From NCBI RefSeq assembly GCF_027706725.1, contig NZ_JAQFWQ010000002.1:1-64000 (forward strand): a DNA stretch of 64,000 nucleotides, read 5' to 3'. The notes under the pieces are model-generated. The model worked only from the letters and a program-made list of their open reading frames with translations, was not told the origin of the DNA and searched no databases. Position numbers and translations under genes: made by a program. Origin of the DNA: Nocardiopsis endophytica (GTDB lineage Bacteria > Actinomycetota > Actinomycetes > Streptosporangiales > Streptosporangiaceae). Below are positions 33,572 through 42,700 of the stretch, one piece after another; positions within the stretch are counted from its first letter, which is position 1, and every line of letters begins with the position of its first letter.

Positions 33572-34743
33572 GCCGGGTTCTCCATGCGGGCGGCCACCGC
33601 CTGTCCGACCTCGCCCACCATCTGGTCCAGCGGGAGCGCGGCGCCCAGTGCCTCAAGGGGCTTGGTGGCCTCTCCGACACGAAGGAGCCAGGTCTTGGCG
33701 CCGGCCGCCCCGTAGACGTGCTCGATCTCGGCGATGTGCTCGGCGAGCTTGGCGCAGGCGTGCCCGACCTGCCCGTCGGGGGTGTCCTGGGGCACGGGGG
33801 CCTCGAAGGCGCCGGCGAAGCTGATCGGGCGCGCGTCGCGCAGTTTGACGATGACCGCGGACGGCAGGCTGTGGTTGGCGAAAGTGTTGGACTTGCCGGT
33901 GGGCATGGACTCCACGAAGCAGCGGATGAACGCCTCGACCGAGCGGCGCACCGGTTCGGCTGCGGGCCGCCCCTCCTGGATCCCGGCCCCCAGGTTGGAG
34001 GCGAGCCGGTCGACGTCGACCGCGGCGTAGCGGTACAGGGTGGCGGAGTTGAACTCGACGGTGCCGATCATCCCCGCGCCGGGCTCGTCGTCCTTGCGGC
34101 GGTCGTCGACGGCGGTGTAGTAGTCGGCCTCGATCTCGGCGGCGTGCACGCTGATGGCGTGGGCGACCTGGGCCGAGGCGTCGACGTTGATGTCGGAGGA
34201 GTCGGCGACCATGCGGCCGAACAGGGCGATGTCGACCGAGTGGCCGGTGTTGGCGATCTGCTTGGCGCGCTTCTTGGTCTCCGCGTCCTTCAGGAAGGCC
34301 TTGATGTCGGAGCGCCCCTGCACGGCCAGCTCGGCCAGGCCGTCGCGCTGGCGCGCGCTGAGGAACATCAGGTAGGAGGACTCGGGAGCCCGGTCCTCCT
34401 CCTCGCCCTTGCGGCGCTTGGGCTTCTCGACCTTGGAGCCGGTGGCCGCGGTCACGGTCGCGGCGGCCAGCTCCAGCGCCTCCTCCTGGGCGATGCTGTC
34501 ATCGAGTTCCACGATGCGCTCGGCGACCAGTTCGGCGACGCGCTTGGTGCGCGTGCCCAGCTCCTCAGGGGGCAGGACGCGGTTGAACGCCTCCCGTGTG
34601 GCGCGCTTCCATGCCTGGCTGGAGACCCTGGCGCGGCGCACACCGCCGTAGACCGCCCCCTTGGGCGATCCGGTGTCGTCGCGGTTGATGTTGCTCGGCG
34701 GGACGGTCTGCAGGACGTGCACGTCCAGGATGGTTCGGCTCAC
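33568..34743 (-). CDS. cas7e: Cas7e (CasC) Cascade backbone subunit
   Basis: Six Cas7e copies form the crRNA-binding backbone of Cascade. The 391-residue product starts SRTILDVHVLQTVPPSNINR, then DDTGSPKGAVYGGVRRARVS and SSQAWKRATR, all typical. DIALFGRMVADSSDINVDAS and the GKSNTFANHSLPS segment follow. The start is GTG 34743, overlapping the cse2 stop as GTGA; a longer in-frame GTG at 34809 would lie within cse2. Confidence 0.96.
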   Translation of the reverse strand: MSRTILDVHVLQTVPPSNINRDDTGSPKGAVYGGVRRARVSSQAWKRATREAFNRVLPPEELGTRTKRVAELVAERIVELDDSIAQEEALELAAATVTAATGSKVEKPKRRKGEEEDRAPESSYLMFLSARQRDGLAELAVQGRSDIKAFLKDAETKKRAKQIANTGHSVDIALFGRMVADSSDINVDASAQVAHAISVHAAEIEADYYTAVDDRRKDDEPGAGMIGTVEFNSATLYRYAAVDVDRLASNLGAGIQEGRPAAEPVRRSVEAFIRCFVESMPTGKSNTFANHSLPSAVIVKLRDARPISFAGAFEAPVPQDTPDGQVGHACAKLAEHIAEIEHVYGAAGAKTWLLRVGEATKPLEALGAALPLDQMVGEVGQAVAARMENPA

Positions 34744-35474
34744 GAGGCGTCCTTGTCGGTGTCGTCGGTGGTACGGGGTGCCCGGTAGGAGTTGAACCCG
34801 AAGTTCCACGCGCGGCGGACCTCGGCGATGCCGCCGGGCTGCTGGGCCCTGTGGATGTGCTCGGCCAGGAGCGCGTAGTCAAGGGGGACCCGGTGGCGGT
34901 GGAGCAGGTCCACCAGGCCGCGAAGGCGGTCGGCCATGGTCCTGACGCTGGTGGCCTTGCCCGCCTGGACGAAGCGCTGCTGCACCGTGGTCTGGACCGA
35001 GGCCTGGCTAGCCCTCCGCTCGCCTTCGGCATCGGGTTCCTGGACCGCGCTGACCATGAGCGCGCGCACTGCCCAACCGAGGTTGTGCCGGACCGAGGGG
35101 TGCCTGTCCGACTTGGAGGTGCCCCACCGGTACATCCGGAGGTCCGGGCTGCGCAGGGACTGCTGGTGAACTGCGTACAGGCTCAGCGCGATGTGGGCGG
35201 CGCGAACGGGGACGTCGTCGTCCAGCCACACTTCGTCCAGGCCGTAGTCGTACCCCAACAGCTGGGGAAGGTCCTCGGGGAGGCGGCCCGCACCGGGGCG
35301 AAGCCCGGCGAGCACCTGCACGGCCATCGGGTCGTCGGGGTCGCTCACATACCCTCGCTGCAACCACAACAGCCGGCCATGGACGGCTCGACCGAACGTG
35401 CCCAGTTCTTCCCGTTTCGTGGCGCCCGCCGCGCCTTCTGCTGTCGGTTCGGTCGTCTCGGTGGTGGGCTCCAC
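34740..35474 (-). CDS. cse2: Cse2 (Cas11, CasB) Cascade small subunit
   Basis: Two copies stabilise the target-DNA R-loop in Cascade. The 244-residue product has a Thr/Glu-rich start, LGTFGRAVHGRLLWLQRGYV near 25-45, then helical sequence with LSLYAVHQQS, and the C-terminal LDYALLAEHIHRAQQPG and VRRAWNFGFNSYR segments. It is longer than the E. coli protein by about 80 residues, usual in actinobacteria. GTG 35474 follows the cse1 stop by 4 bp. Confidence 0.92.
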   Translation of the reverse strand: MEPTTETTEPTAEGAAGATKREELGTFGRAVHGRLLWLQRGYVSDPDDPMAVQVLAGLRPGAGRLPEDLPQLLGYDYGLDEVWLDDDVPVRAAHIALSLYAVHQQSLRSPDLRMYRWGTSKSDRHPSVRHNLGWAVRALMVSAVQEPDAEGERRASQASVQTTVQQRFVQAGKATSVRTMADRLRGLVDLLHRHRVPLDYALLAEHIHRAQQPGGIAEVRRAWNFGFNSYRAPRTTDDTDKDAS

Positions 35475-35478
35475 GTGA

Positions 35479-37140
35479 TCAGTCTCCGGGCTCGTCAGGT
35501 TCCTGTGTCATGTGCAGGGCCTTGGACAGGGCGTTGTGGAACCGCCGCTCGGCCCACCCGGCGTTCAGCCACAGCTCATCGCCGTTGTCGGTCTCGATGA
35601 TCCGACCGCTCCAAGCCCGCTCTCCGGCCGCGTCGACCAGTTCACGGCCGATCGAGGCGACGGTCCGGAGCACCTGCCGTTGCCAGCTCCGGCGCTCGCC
35701 TTGCGGGGAGGAGTCCGAGGCCAGGTTCTCCAACCACAACCGGAACAGGTGGTCGAGTTCGCCGAAGCCCCGGTCCCGGGCCTGGGCGCGAGGGGCGTCG
35801 GTGTCCAGACCCGCCGCACGGGCGATGTCAGTGGCCAGGTTCCCCAGGATGAAGACCGCCTGGTCTGCGTCGGCCGCGGCATCGATGGCCTCCTGCCGCA
35901 GCTGCGCGGAGCGGTCGGCCAGCAGGGTGATGCGCATGTTGACCCTGTCGTCGGTCACCTCGTCGATGACCGACTGCTGGGTCCCGTACTTGGCCCCTAC
36001 GGTGCGCACGGACACGGGGTGGTCCTCGGAGAGCGCCTCGTCGTTGGCCAGGCGGGCGGCCCATTCCACAATCCCCGGGCGCAGGCGCTCGGCGGCCTCG
36101 CCCCGCTGGCGCCCGGCCCGCCCCTTCAGCAGCGACTCCAGGCCCCTCCAGGCGCTGCGGGCCGGGACGTGCTCGGCGGGCATGTAGACCAGGTTCTCGC
36201 CACGCTTCTTCTCCTGGGTCGGGCTGCGCCGCCAGGCGGTCATCGGTTCGCGGTGGTGCTGGTTGGGCGCGTCCAGCGGGTCGCCGTAGCACAGCAGCAC
36301 TCCGTGGACCCCGCCGTCGTCAGCGAAGAGGCGGATGCGGCGCCCCTGCCAGGTGTACAGGTCGCGCAGGCCGTAGGGGCGGTAGGCCTGCTCGGCACCG
36401 CGCAGCGCCGCCGCGTCGGCGGGCGGGAAGGCCCACGCCGGGCGGTCCTGGTCGTCGGTACGGACGTCGGAGTCGAAGGAGATGAGGTTGAGCAGCAGCG
36501 TCTCGCGCAGGTCCCGCCCTTCCAGGAAGACCCCGCCCAGGTTCCCGGCCCACCCGACGCCCAGGGGGTACCCCTTGCCGTTCTTCACCCGCGCATCACC
36601 CACGGCGCCGGACTTGATGCCGGAGGGGTCGTAGGCGTGGGCATGGACGAGCCAGCGGGCGGCTTCAGCGAAGTCCAATCGCTGGGCGCCGCGGGCGCGC
36701 ATGGTGAAGAACTGGTCCCCGTTGGGCACGTCAGCGACGATGCGGTCCAGGGGAAAGAATTCGTTCTTGGCGGTGTGCAGGTTGGCGACCTGCATGAACG
36801 GGGTCTTCGGGTGGAGCAGGTCGAACCGGTCGCGGTACCCGCCGAGGTAGTCGCGGATCTTTTGGACGGGAAGCTCCTTGGCCTCCCACAGCTCCTGCCA
36901 CTCCTCCGTGTCGGCGGGCCCGTCCAGGGCGTCGTGCAGGACGGCCAGCAGCAGGCGCAGCAGGGCGAACTCCTGGGTGGGCAGGTCGCCGACGAGGCGG
37001 CGGATGCCGTCCGGGCCGCTGTGGGCCCGCTCGAAGACCTCCTGCAGCGACAGCTCGTCGTCGCCGCCGTCGTTCCTGCGCACCGGGATCCAAGCCTGCT
37101 CGATCAGGTCGAAACCCGCGGCGCCGCCGTCAGTGGCCAT
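35479..37140 (-). CDS. cse1: Cse1 (Cas8e, CasA) Cascade large subunit
   Basis: Cse1 reads the PAM and recruits Cas3. The 553-residue product starts MATDGGAAGFDLIEQAWIPV and shows FALLRLLLAVLHDALDG near 55-70 and HPKTPFMQVANL near 108-120. It then has AARWLVHAHAYDPSGIKSGA near 160-180 and a C-terminal helical bundle. The ATG at 37140 lies 11 nt inside the cas3 3' end, so translation is coupled. No frameshift or gap is seen. Confidence 0.94.
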   Translation of the reverse strand: MATDGGAAGFDLIEQAWIPVRRNDGGDDELSLQEVFERAHSGPDGIRRLVGDLPTQEFALLRLLLAVLHDALDGPADTEEWQELWEAKELPVQKIRDYLGGYRDRFDLLHPKTPFMQVANLHTAKNEFFPLDRIVADVPNGDQFFTMRARGAQRLDFAEAARWLVHAHAYDPSGIKSGAVGDARVKNGKGYPLGVGWAGNLGGVFLEGRDLRETLLLNLISFDSDVRTDDQDRPAWAFPPADAAALRGAEQAYRPYGLRDLYTWQGRRIRLFADDGGVHGVLLCYGDPLDAPNQHHREPMTAWRRSPTQEKKRGENLVYMPAEHVPARSAWRGLESLLKGRAGRQRGEAAERLRPGIVEWAARLANDEALSEDHPVSVRTVGAKYGTQQSVIDEVTDDRVNMRITLLADRSAQLRQEAIDAAADADQAVFILGNLATDIARAAGLDTDAPRAQARDRGFGELDHLFRLWLENLASDSSPQGERRSWQRQVLRTVASIGRELVDAAGERAWSGRIIETDNGDELWLNAGWAERRFHNALSKALHMTQEPDEPGD

Positions 37141-40045
37141 CGGTCACCTCGAGACCGTCCTGGTGGGTGTAGTGAACGTCGAAGCCTGCCAGGCGGGTCC
37201 GACAGTCCTCGTCGAGGACGAGCAGGAGCTCCCCGGCCACCCAGTGGGCGTCCTTGTCCTGCCAGGCCGGGAGCAGGTTCTGCTCCAACTCGTCGATCAC
37301 CCGGTCGATGACCCAGGGGGCCACCAGGGGGAAGGGCAGGCGCACCGCACTGGCGGCGGCGATCCGCCCGACCTCCTCGGACGGGGCGAAGTCGGTGGGC
37401 AGCTCGATGCCGCCCCTACCCTCCCCCAGGCCGGAAAGGGTCGTGAGCACGCCGTCGCGACGCCGCTGCAACAGCAGCACCTCCAGGCTCTCCCCTGCGT
37501 TGCGCACCTGCGCCCGGCCCCGCGGGCTGTCGTCGGTGTCCCCGACCCCGGCGTTGACCCACCCGATGAGCGACCGCCCCGGCTTCGCAGGGGGGTTGAG
37601 CAGGAACGCGCGCGCCTGATCGGCCTTGGCCGCCTGCTCGATCCCGTGCGACTCCCGCGCCTGCCCCAGCTCTTCCTGCCACTCGGAGGGGCCGATCGGA
37701 TCGGGGCCGTAGGCGCCCTGGACCAGGCGGTCGATGTCGTCGGGCAGGACCACCGTGCCTCCGATGGTGTTCCCGCCGTCCTCAGCCGAGAGGTGGGCAT
37801 CGAGGGCCGCGGCCGCACGCAGCAGGGGGTAGCGGCGGTAGACGAACTGCGAGCCCGCATCCGGCTCGGGCGGCTGCTGGCCCCAGTCGGCCCCGGTGAT
37901 CAGGCACCGGGCCGTGCGCAGGCCCTCGGGGCGCTCGCTCTGCCCCTGGCCGCGCAGGTGGCGGTGGAGGCGGCCCATGCGCTGCAGCACCAGGTCGACG
38001 GGGGCCAGGTCGGTGACCAGCAGGTCGAAGTCGATGTCCAGGGACTGCTCGGCCACCTGGCTGGCGACCACGATGCGGGGGTTCTGCGGTCGGTGCCCGC
38101 CGAGTTCGGCGACCGTGGCCGGCGGCCCGAAGGCCGCTAGCAGCTCGCGGTCCTTGTCCGCCCGGTCCAGGTCGACGAAGCGCGCATGCGCCACGCTGAC
38201 CTCGACGCCCGTTCCGGCGAACCGGTCGCGCAGCACCCTGGCCGTGGCGTGGACCCGCTTGACGGTGTTGCGGACGACCAGGGCGCACCCGCCCCCGGCC
38301 AGCTCGGTCTCAAGGCGGCGGGCCAGGGCGTCCGGGTCGTCATCGAGGTATTCGACCTGCACCTCGGTCCTGCGCCCCGAGGCCTCCACGGCCTCCACCT
38401 GCGGCGCCCCTCCGGGAACGGCGCTGGTAAGGAGCGGATACCCCTGCACCTTCTCGACCGCGTCGAACTCGGGCGAACCGCGCCGGGCCTGGCAGTAGGC
38501 CTCGGCCAGCTCCCTGCGGCGACGCGCCGGCAGCGTCGCCGACAGGACCACCACCGGGACCCGGTAGGCGCCCAGCCAGGCGAGGACGGTGTCCAGGTAG
38601 GTGTTCATGTAGGTGTCGTAGGCGTGCGCCTCGTCGATCACCACGACCTTGCCCGCCACGGCCAGATGCCGCAGCGCCAGGTGGCGGCTCTTCAGGCCCG
38701 CGAAGAGGAGCTGGTCGATCGTCCCGGCCGCGAAGTCCGCGAGCATCCCCTTCTTACGGCCGCGCAGCCACCAGTGGGCCGCGAGCCCGCCGCCCCGGCT
38801 CCCGGCGGCGTCGCGCTCGACGTCGTCGGCCGATTCCGCCCCGGCGAAGGGAAGGCCCGTGTAGTCATCGTTGAGCGCGGCTTTGGAGTGCGCCAGGAAC
38901 ACCGACGCAGAGCCGTCGATCCCCTCCAGGGAGCCGGCCCAGTCGGCCAGGCGCGAGAACATGGCGTTGCTGGTCGCCATGGTCGGGAGCGCGACGAAGC
39001 ACCCGCCCGCCCCGGACACCGCGGCCATGTGCTCGGCGGCCACGAGCGCCGCCTCGGTCTTGCCCTCGCCCATCGGCGCTTCGATGACGAGCATGCCCGG
39101 CTCGTCCATGGCCCGCGCGGCGGCGAGGGCGGCCTCCTGGACCGGCCGGACCCGGGTGCCCTCGTCCCAGGAGAAGCGCGCGGCGAACACGTCCTGGGCG
39201 CTGCCCTGCGGGAGGCGGGGGCGCCAGCGGCCCGGCAGGCCCAGCTGCTTCAGGGCTCGGGATACGCGTCCGTCGGCGGCGGTGCCCGTCCGCTGGAAGT
39301 AGGGGTACAGGGAGGCGTTGGAGGCGATCCAGTCACTGACGATGACCAGCGCGCTGAGCAGCACCTGGCTCGGCTGCGGCAGCTTCACCGGCGACCAGGC
39401 GTCCAGGTGCTCCCGGATCCGGCAGGCGGACGCGGCCGCGTCGAGGAGTTCGCGCTGGACGCGCTGCCAGGCGTCGGTGCTCGCCGACCCGTACAGAAGT
39501 TCGCGGTGGGCGAGGGCGTCTTGGAGGTCGGCGTCGCTGGGAGGCACGCCGTGGTGGCCGCCGACGACGGCCCCGATCTGCTGCGCGGCCCGCTTGGACC
39601 ACCCGTTGTCCTGGAGCCACGCCACGAGGAGGAGTTGCCCGGCCATTCCGTGGGGGGCGAGCGAACGGTCTTTGCCCATCTGAGCGGCAGAGCCCATCTT
39701 CAGCCCTTGGGAGCGCATTGCCTCGGCGAGCCCTTCCACCTGGCAGGCGAACGCCGGGGTGGCCTTGCCGATGTCGTGCACCATCGCGAGCCAGACCGCC
39801 AGCCGCCGCCCGTCGGCCTCACCGCGGGGCAGGGCCTCGCTGATGCGGGCCCGGACCTGAGGCGCGAGCCACTCGTCCCAGAGGTAAGCGGCCGTTCCCG
39901 CGCTGTCGCCCATGTGCCGCCACAGGGGTAGCCACCCGCCGGAGTCCCAGTCGTGTTTGGCCCACACCGAACGCCCCGCAGCGCCGAGGGCGGCGCTGAG
40001 CTCTCGGGCGTACTCGTCGTAGGACATGGGGAGATTCAAGCGCAC
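37130..40045 (-). CDS. cas3: Cas3 helicase-nuclease, type I-E
   Basis: Cas3 nicks, unwinds and degrades DNA bound by Cascade. The 971-residue product has an N-terminal HD nuclease (WRHMGDSAGTA, WLAMVHDIGKATPAF near 85-97, VVGGHHGVPP) and an SF2 helicase. Helicase motif I is EAPMGEGKTEAAL near 330 and the DEAH motif is VVIDEAHAYDTYMN near 470. ASQVAEQSLDIDFDLLV lies near 665 and the QRMGRLHRH motif VI near 690. A C-terminal domain closes it. GTG 40045 follows GAGG; ATG 40027 is an alternative. It is first in the cas operon and starts 85 bp after the array end. Confidence 0.96.
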   Translation of the reverse strand: MRLNLPMSYDEYARELSAALGAAGRSVWAKHDWDSGGWLPLWRHMGDSAGTAAYLWDEWLAPQVRARISEALPRGEADGRRLAVWLAMVHDIGKATPAFACQVEGLAEAMRSQGLKMGSAAQMGKDRSLAPHGMAGQLLLVAWLQDNGWSKRAAQQIGAVVGGHHGVPPSDADLQDALAHRELLYGSASTDAWQRVQRELLDAAASACRIREHLDAWSPVKLPQPSQVLLSALVIVSDWIASNASLYPYFQRTGTAADGRVSRALKQLGLPGRWRPRLPQGSAQDVFAARFSWDEGTRVRPVQEAALAAARAMDEPGMLVIEAPMGEGKTEAALVAAEHMAAVSGAGGCFVALPTMATSNAMFSRLADWAGSLEGIDGSASVFLAHSKAALNDDYTGLPFAGAESADDVERDAAGSRGGGLAAHWWLRGRKKGMLADFAAGTIDQLLFAGLKSRHLALRHLAVAGKVVVIDEAHAYDTYMNTYLDTVLAWLGAYRVPVVVLSATLPARRRRELAEAYCQARRGSPEFDAVEKVQGYPLLTSAVPGGAPQVEAVEASGRRTEVQVEYLDDDPDALARRLETELAGGGCALVVRNTVKRVHATARVLRDRFAGTGVEVSVAHARFVDLDRADKDRELLAAFGPPATVAELGGHRPQNPRIVVASQVAEQSLDIDFDLLVTDLAPVDLVLQRMGRLHRHLRGQGQSERPEGLRTARCLITGADWGQQPPEPDAGSQFVYRRYPLLRAAAALDAHLSAEDGGNTIGGTVVLPDDIDRLVQGAYGPDPIGPSEWQEELGQARESHGIEQAAKADQARAFLLNPPAKPGRSLIGWVNAGVGDTDDSPRGRAQVRNAGESLEVLLLQRRRDGVLTTLSGLGEGRGGIELPTDFAPSEEVGRIAAASAVRLPFPLVAPWVIDRVIDELEQNLLPAWQDKDAHWVAGELLLVLDEDCRTRLAGFDVHYTHQDGLEVTDGH

Positions 40046-40130
40046 CTGGAGACCTCGGCCCCCTCACTGTCCGTATGCGGCCATCCGCAAGGCGCCCGCC
40101 TGCTAAGCAGCCGATCCTCAACCCGATCGT

Positions 40131-41501
40131 CACGGCACCCCCGCGTGCGCGGGGAGCAGGCCTGGACGACCGATGAGGAGACCAGCAGGTAGGGAACAGC
40201 CCCGCGTGCGCGGGGAGCAGCTCGACGTGGCCCTGACCGGGTCCGACACCGAGGGAACAGCCCCGCGTGCGCGGGGAGCAGCCGGGCGGCGCCCTGCCCG
40301 CCGTGTGCCGCGGGGGAACAGCCCCGCGTGCGCGGGGAGCAGTTGTTGTGCGTAGTACTGCGTGCTGCGGGGAAGGGAACAGCCCCGCGTGCGCGGGGAG
40401 CAGTTGCGCCAGTGGTGGGCCGCGGTGTTGGGCGAGGGAACAGCCCCGCGTGCGCGGGGAGCAGCAGTTCGGGTCTGCGCATTCCATGAACGGAGCGGGA
40501 ACAGCCCCGCGTGCGCGGGGAGCAGTTCTTCGAGGGCGGGGGCACGCGCACATGGTCGGGAACAGCCCCGCGTGCGCGGGGAGCAGGGCCGTGTTGAGGG
40601 GCACGTCCAGCCGCTCGGGGGAACAGCCCCGCGTGCGCGGGGAGCAGGTCACCGCGGCCACGAAGAAGCAGCGCGAGGAGGGAACAGCCCCGCGTGCGCG
40701 GGGAGCAGTTCCGGCGTGCCATCTCCGCCGCCGCCACCCGGGGAACAGCCCTGCGTGCGCGGGGAGCAGACCGGGGCCACCGCGCGGCGCAGCCGCCGCC
40801 GGGGAACAGCCCCGCGTGCGCGGGGAGCAGCCGTACTCCATGGTGCCGCCGCCCCCGGAGGGGGGAACAGCCCCGCGTGCGCGGGGAGCAGGAAATCGTT
40901 GACCCGAAGCAGACAGAGTTTCTGGGAACAGCCCCGCGTGCGCGGGGAGCAGCGTGCGGACCATCGGAATCGTCGGGAAGAACTGGGAACAGCCCCGCGT
41001 GCGCGGGGAGCAGATCACGGTGAACCTCCGCGAGTCGGCACACGGGGGAACAGCCCCGCGTGCGCGGGGAGCAGCCGTCCGACGCCTCGATGATGATGTC
41101 CCGGGCGGGAACAGCCCCGCGTGCGCGGGGAGCAGCCGCGCTCAACCCACACGACACCGCCGACGCCGGGAACAGCCCCGCGTGCGCGGGGAGCAGCGTA
41201 CTGGAGATTGAGCAGCGGTTCTGGGCGCGGGAACAGCCCCGCGTGCGCGGGGAGCAGCGCGTCGCCTACCGCAACGTGTACAACCGCCCGGGAACAGCCC
41301 CGCGTGCGCGGGGAGCAGTGCCTCACTGGGCAGTTGCGCCCCGGGACTCAGGGAACAGCCCCGCGTGCGCGGGGAGCAGAGCCGCAGCGGGCCCACAGGC
41401 CGTAGGCGGCCGGGAACAGCCCCGCGTGCGCGGGGAGCAGGTGCGTGAGCGCGTGCGAACGGTGCCGCGCCGGGGAACAGCCCCGCGTGCGCGGGGAGCA
41501 G
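40131..41501 (-). CRISPR. Type I-E CRISPR array, 23 repeats and 22 spacers
   Basis: A 29-bp repeat with a strict 61-bp period starts at 40131, 40192, 40253 and so on to 41473; every spacer is 32 bp. The plus-strand repeat begins GGGAACAGCCCC and ends GCGCGGGGAGCAG, so the minus strand gives the usual I-E order with the CCCCGCGC hairpin. The repeat at 40131 differs at six of its first eight bases, marking the leader-distal end; the one at 40741 has one C-to-T change. All others are identical. Transcription runs leftward toward cas3. Open frames across it are artefacts of the period. Confidence 0.99.
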
Positions 41502-41612
41502 ACTCAGTGACCTGGGACAATTCACCAAGCAATCTCTTGTTTTCGACAACTTTGCCCACTTCCCCCTCACCGCCAGCGTAGCCATCGGCACCCCGAAATC
41601 GGCCCCGGTCAT
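41502..41612 (-). promoter_or_regulatory. CRISPR leader
   Basis: The 110 bp right of the last repeat are AT-richer than the surroundings (for example CAAGCAATCTCTTGTTTTCG at 41527). They begin with ACTCAGTGACCTGGG, which recurs at the solo repeat at 30925. Together with the degenerate repeat at the other end, this places the leader here and the array promoter reading left. Confidence 0.8.
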
Positions 41613-41616
41613 TGTG

Positions 41617-41932
41617 TCGTGGCGCCTGCCTGGGCCCCTGACAGAGGCCCAGGCAGGCGCAATGCTCTACGCTCCAGGCCTCCGCAGCGGCACTGTCGCG
41701 CTGATCGTCGACCGACGGTTCCCGGCACGGCCGCCTTCCTGGGCTCCCACTGGGGCCGCCATATCTACACGGCCGACCATCCGGCACTGCCGAGCGCCGC
41801 CCCTGGTTCATTGTCGGCCGGCGCCCGTTCCGCGACCGCCCGCACACTGTCGGCGGTCTCCGGCAGCAGAATTCGCATGCACTGGAGATCAGCGAATTGC
41901 CGAGGAGTGAGGACCCTCACCTGAAGGGCTAG
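41617..41932 (+). pseudogene. Decayed coding stretch next to the leader
   Basis: Protein-like segments appear in successive plus-strand frames: LPGPLTEAQAGAMLYAPGL, then FLGSHWGRHIYTADHPAL, then PWFIVGRRPFRDRPHTVGGL ending LPRSEDPHLKG and a stop at 41932. No single frame joins them, so this looks like a gene broken by frameshifts. The HTVGGLRQQ motif recurs as HTVDGLRQQ near 42483. The family is not recognised and chance cannot be excluded. Confidence 0.4.
41622..41660. terminator. Perfect 15-bp hairpin beside the leader
   Basis: GCGCCTGCCTGGGCC (41622-41636) and GGCCCAGGCAGGCGC (41646-41660) are fully complementary with a 9-nt loop. On the minus strand it lies just before the CRISPR leader and could block read-through into it. 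Confidence 0.55.
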
Positions 41933-42273
41933 CCCCACGGAGGCCGACCGGCGCGCCGGTCCATGACGGCAACGGCGATCCAGGCTCCCAATAGCGCGGT
42001 CGTGGGCACGGCCGCGACCACGGCCAGAGCCAGACGCCCGGACCTCCGGTGCTCACACACGGCGAACGGTTCAACAGGTTCGTGGTATCGGTCGGTCCCC
42101 TCGAGGGCATCGACCCACACCTCGTCCCCCACCCACTGGGGACCGTCACCGATCACCGGCCGACACACGACCTCGCCCCAATCACCGCGGTCCTGCCCAT
42201 GGGGCGAAGTCCACAGCAGCGCCACGATCACCAGACACCCCACCACCGCAACCGCACGGCCCCAAAGCGGCAC
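41929..42273 (-). CDS. Small two-TM membrane protein, paralogue A
   Basis: The 114-residue product has a TM helix near 5-22, an outer loop of about 55 residues with two Cys (EVVCRPVI and FAVCEH), and a second TM helix near 82-104. The outline and the VCxRP / AVC-x4-R-x2-RL motifs match the product at 42690-43109, so the two are probably paralogues. The start is GTG 42273 with GGGAGG 10 nt upstream. Function unknown; the two Cys may form an external disulfide. Confidence 0.6.
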   Translation of the reverse strand: MPLWGRAVAVVGCLVIVALLWTSPHGQDRGDWGEVVCRPVIGDGPQWVGDEVWVDALEGTDRYHEPVEPFAVCEHRRSGRLALAVVAAVPTTALLGAWIAVAVMDRRAGRPPWG

Positions 42274-42467
42274 AGCGCTACGACCTCCCTCTCATTTCCG
42301 CGCTTCCGACGACCATTAGGGGATCGGCGCCCCAGTTCAGTCTTCGACCTGCACTCTCAAGGACAAGGCCGCTCGTTTCCAGACCGTTCGATGCTTGGTG
42401 ACCTACGGAACGCTGACCACGGTTCTACTTCCGGACGCACAGGTTACGTTTCCATGCTCTTGGGACA

Positions 42468-42700
42468 TTGACAGCCTGCGGGCACACTGTCGACGGTCTC
42501 CGACAGCAGGGGCAGCTGATATGGAACAGGGTCGATGACGTGCCCCAGGACGAGCCTCCGACGACGGCATCGATCCCTTCGTCTACTTCGTCGGGGCTGT
42601 GGACGTCACCGAAGAGGACTTGGCCGACAGTGCCGGGGAGAAAGGTAGCGTCGCCCGGGAACTTTGCCACCTACTCCCGAAAGGCGACGATGACGGCTGA
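42468..42700 (+). pseudogene. Decayed coding stretch upstream of paralogue B
   Basis: One frame reads GHTVDGLRQQGQLIWNRVDD and on to QDEPP. A shifted frame continues DDGIDPFVYFVGAVDVTEED and ends ELCHLLPKGDDDG with a stop at 42700, overlapping the next start. Both parts look like real protein and a single frameshift near 42560 would join them. The first part shares the HTV-GLRQQ motif with 41617-41932. Confidence 0.45.

Noticed and set aside
40160-41472. Self-targeting spacers against this window
   Set aside because: By eye no spacer matched another place in the window; a computed search would be needed to be sure.
40173-41581. Long open frames across the CRISPR array on both strands, with repeats such as NSPACAGS and APRARGA
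   Set aside because: The 61-bp period rotates the repeat through all frames and the repeat has no stop codon, so the frames are artefacts.
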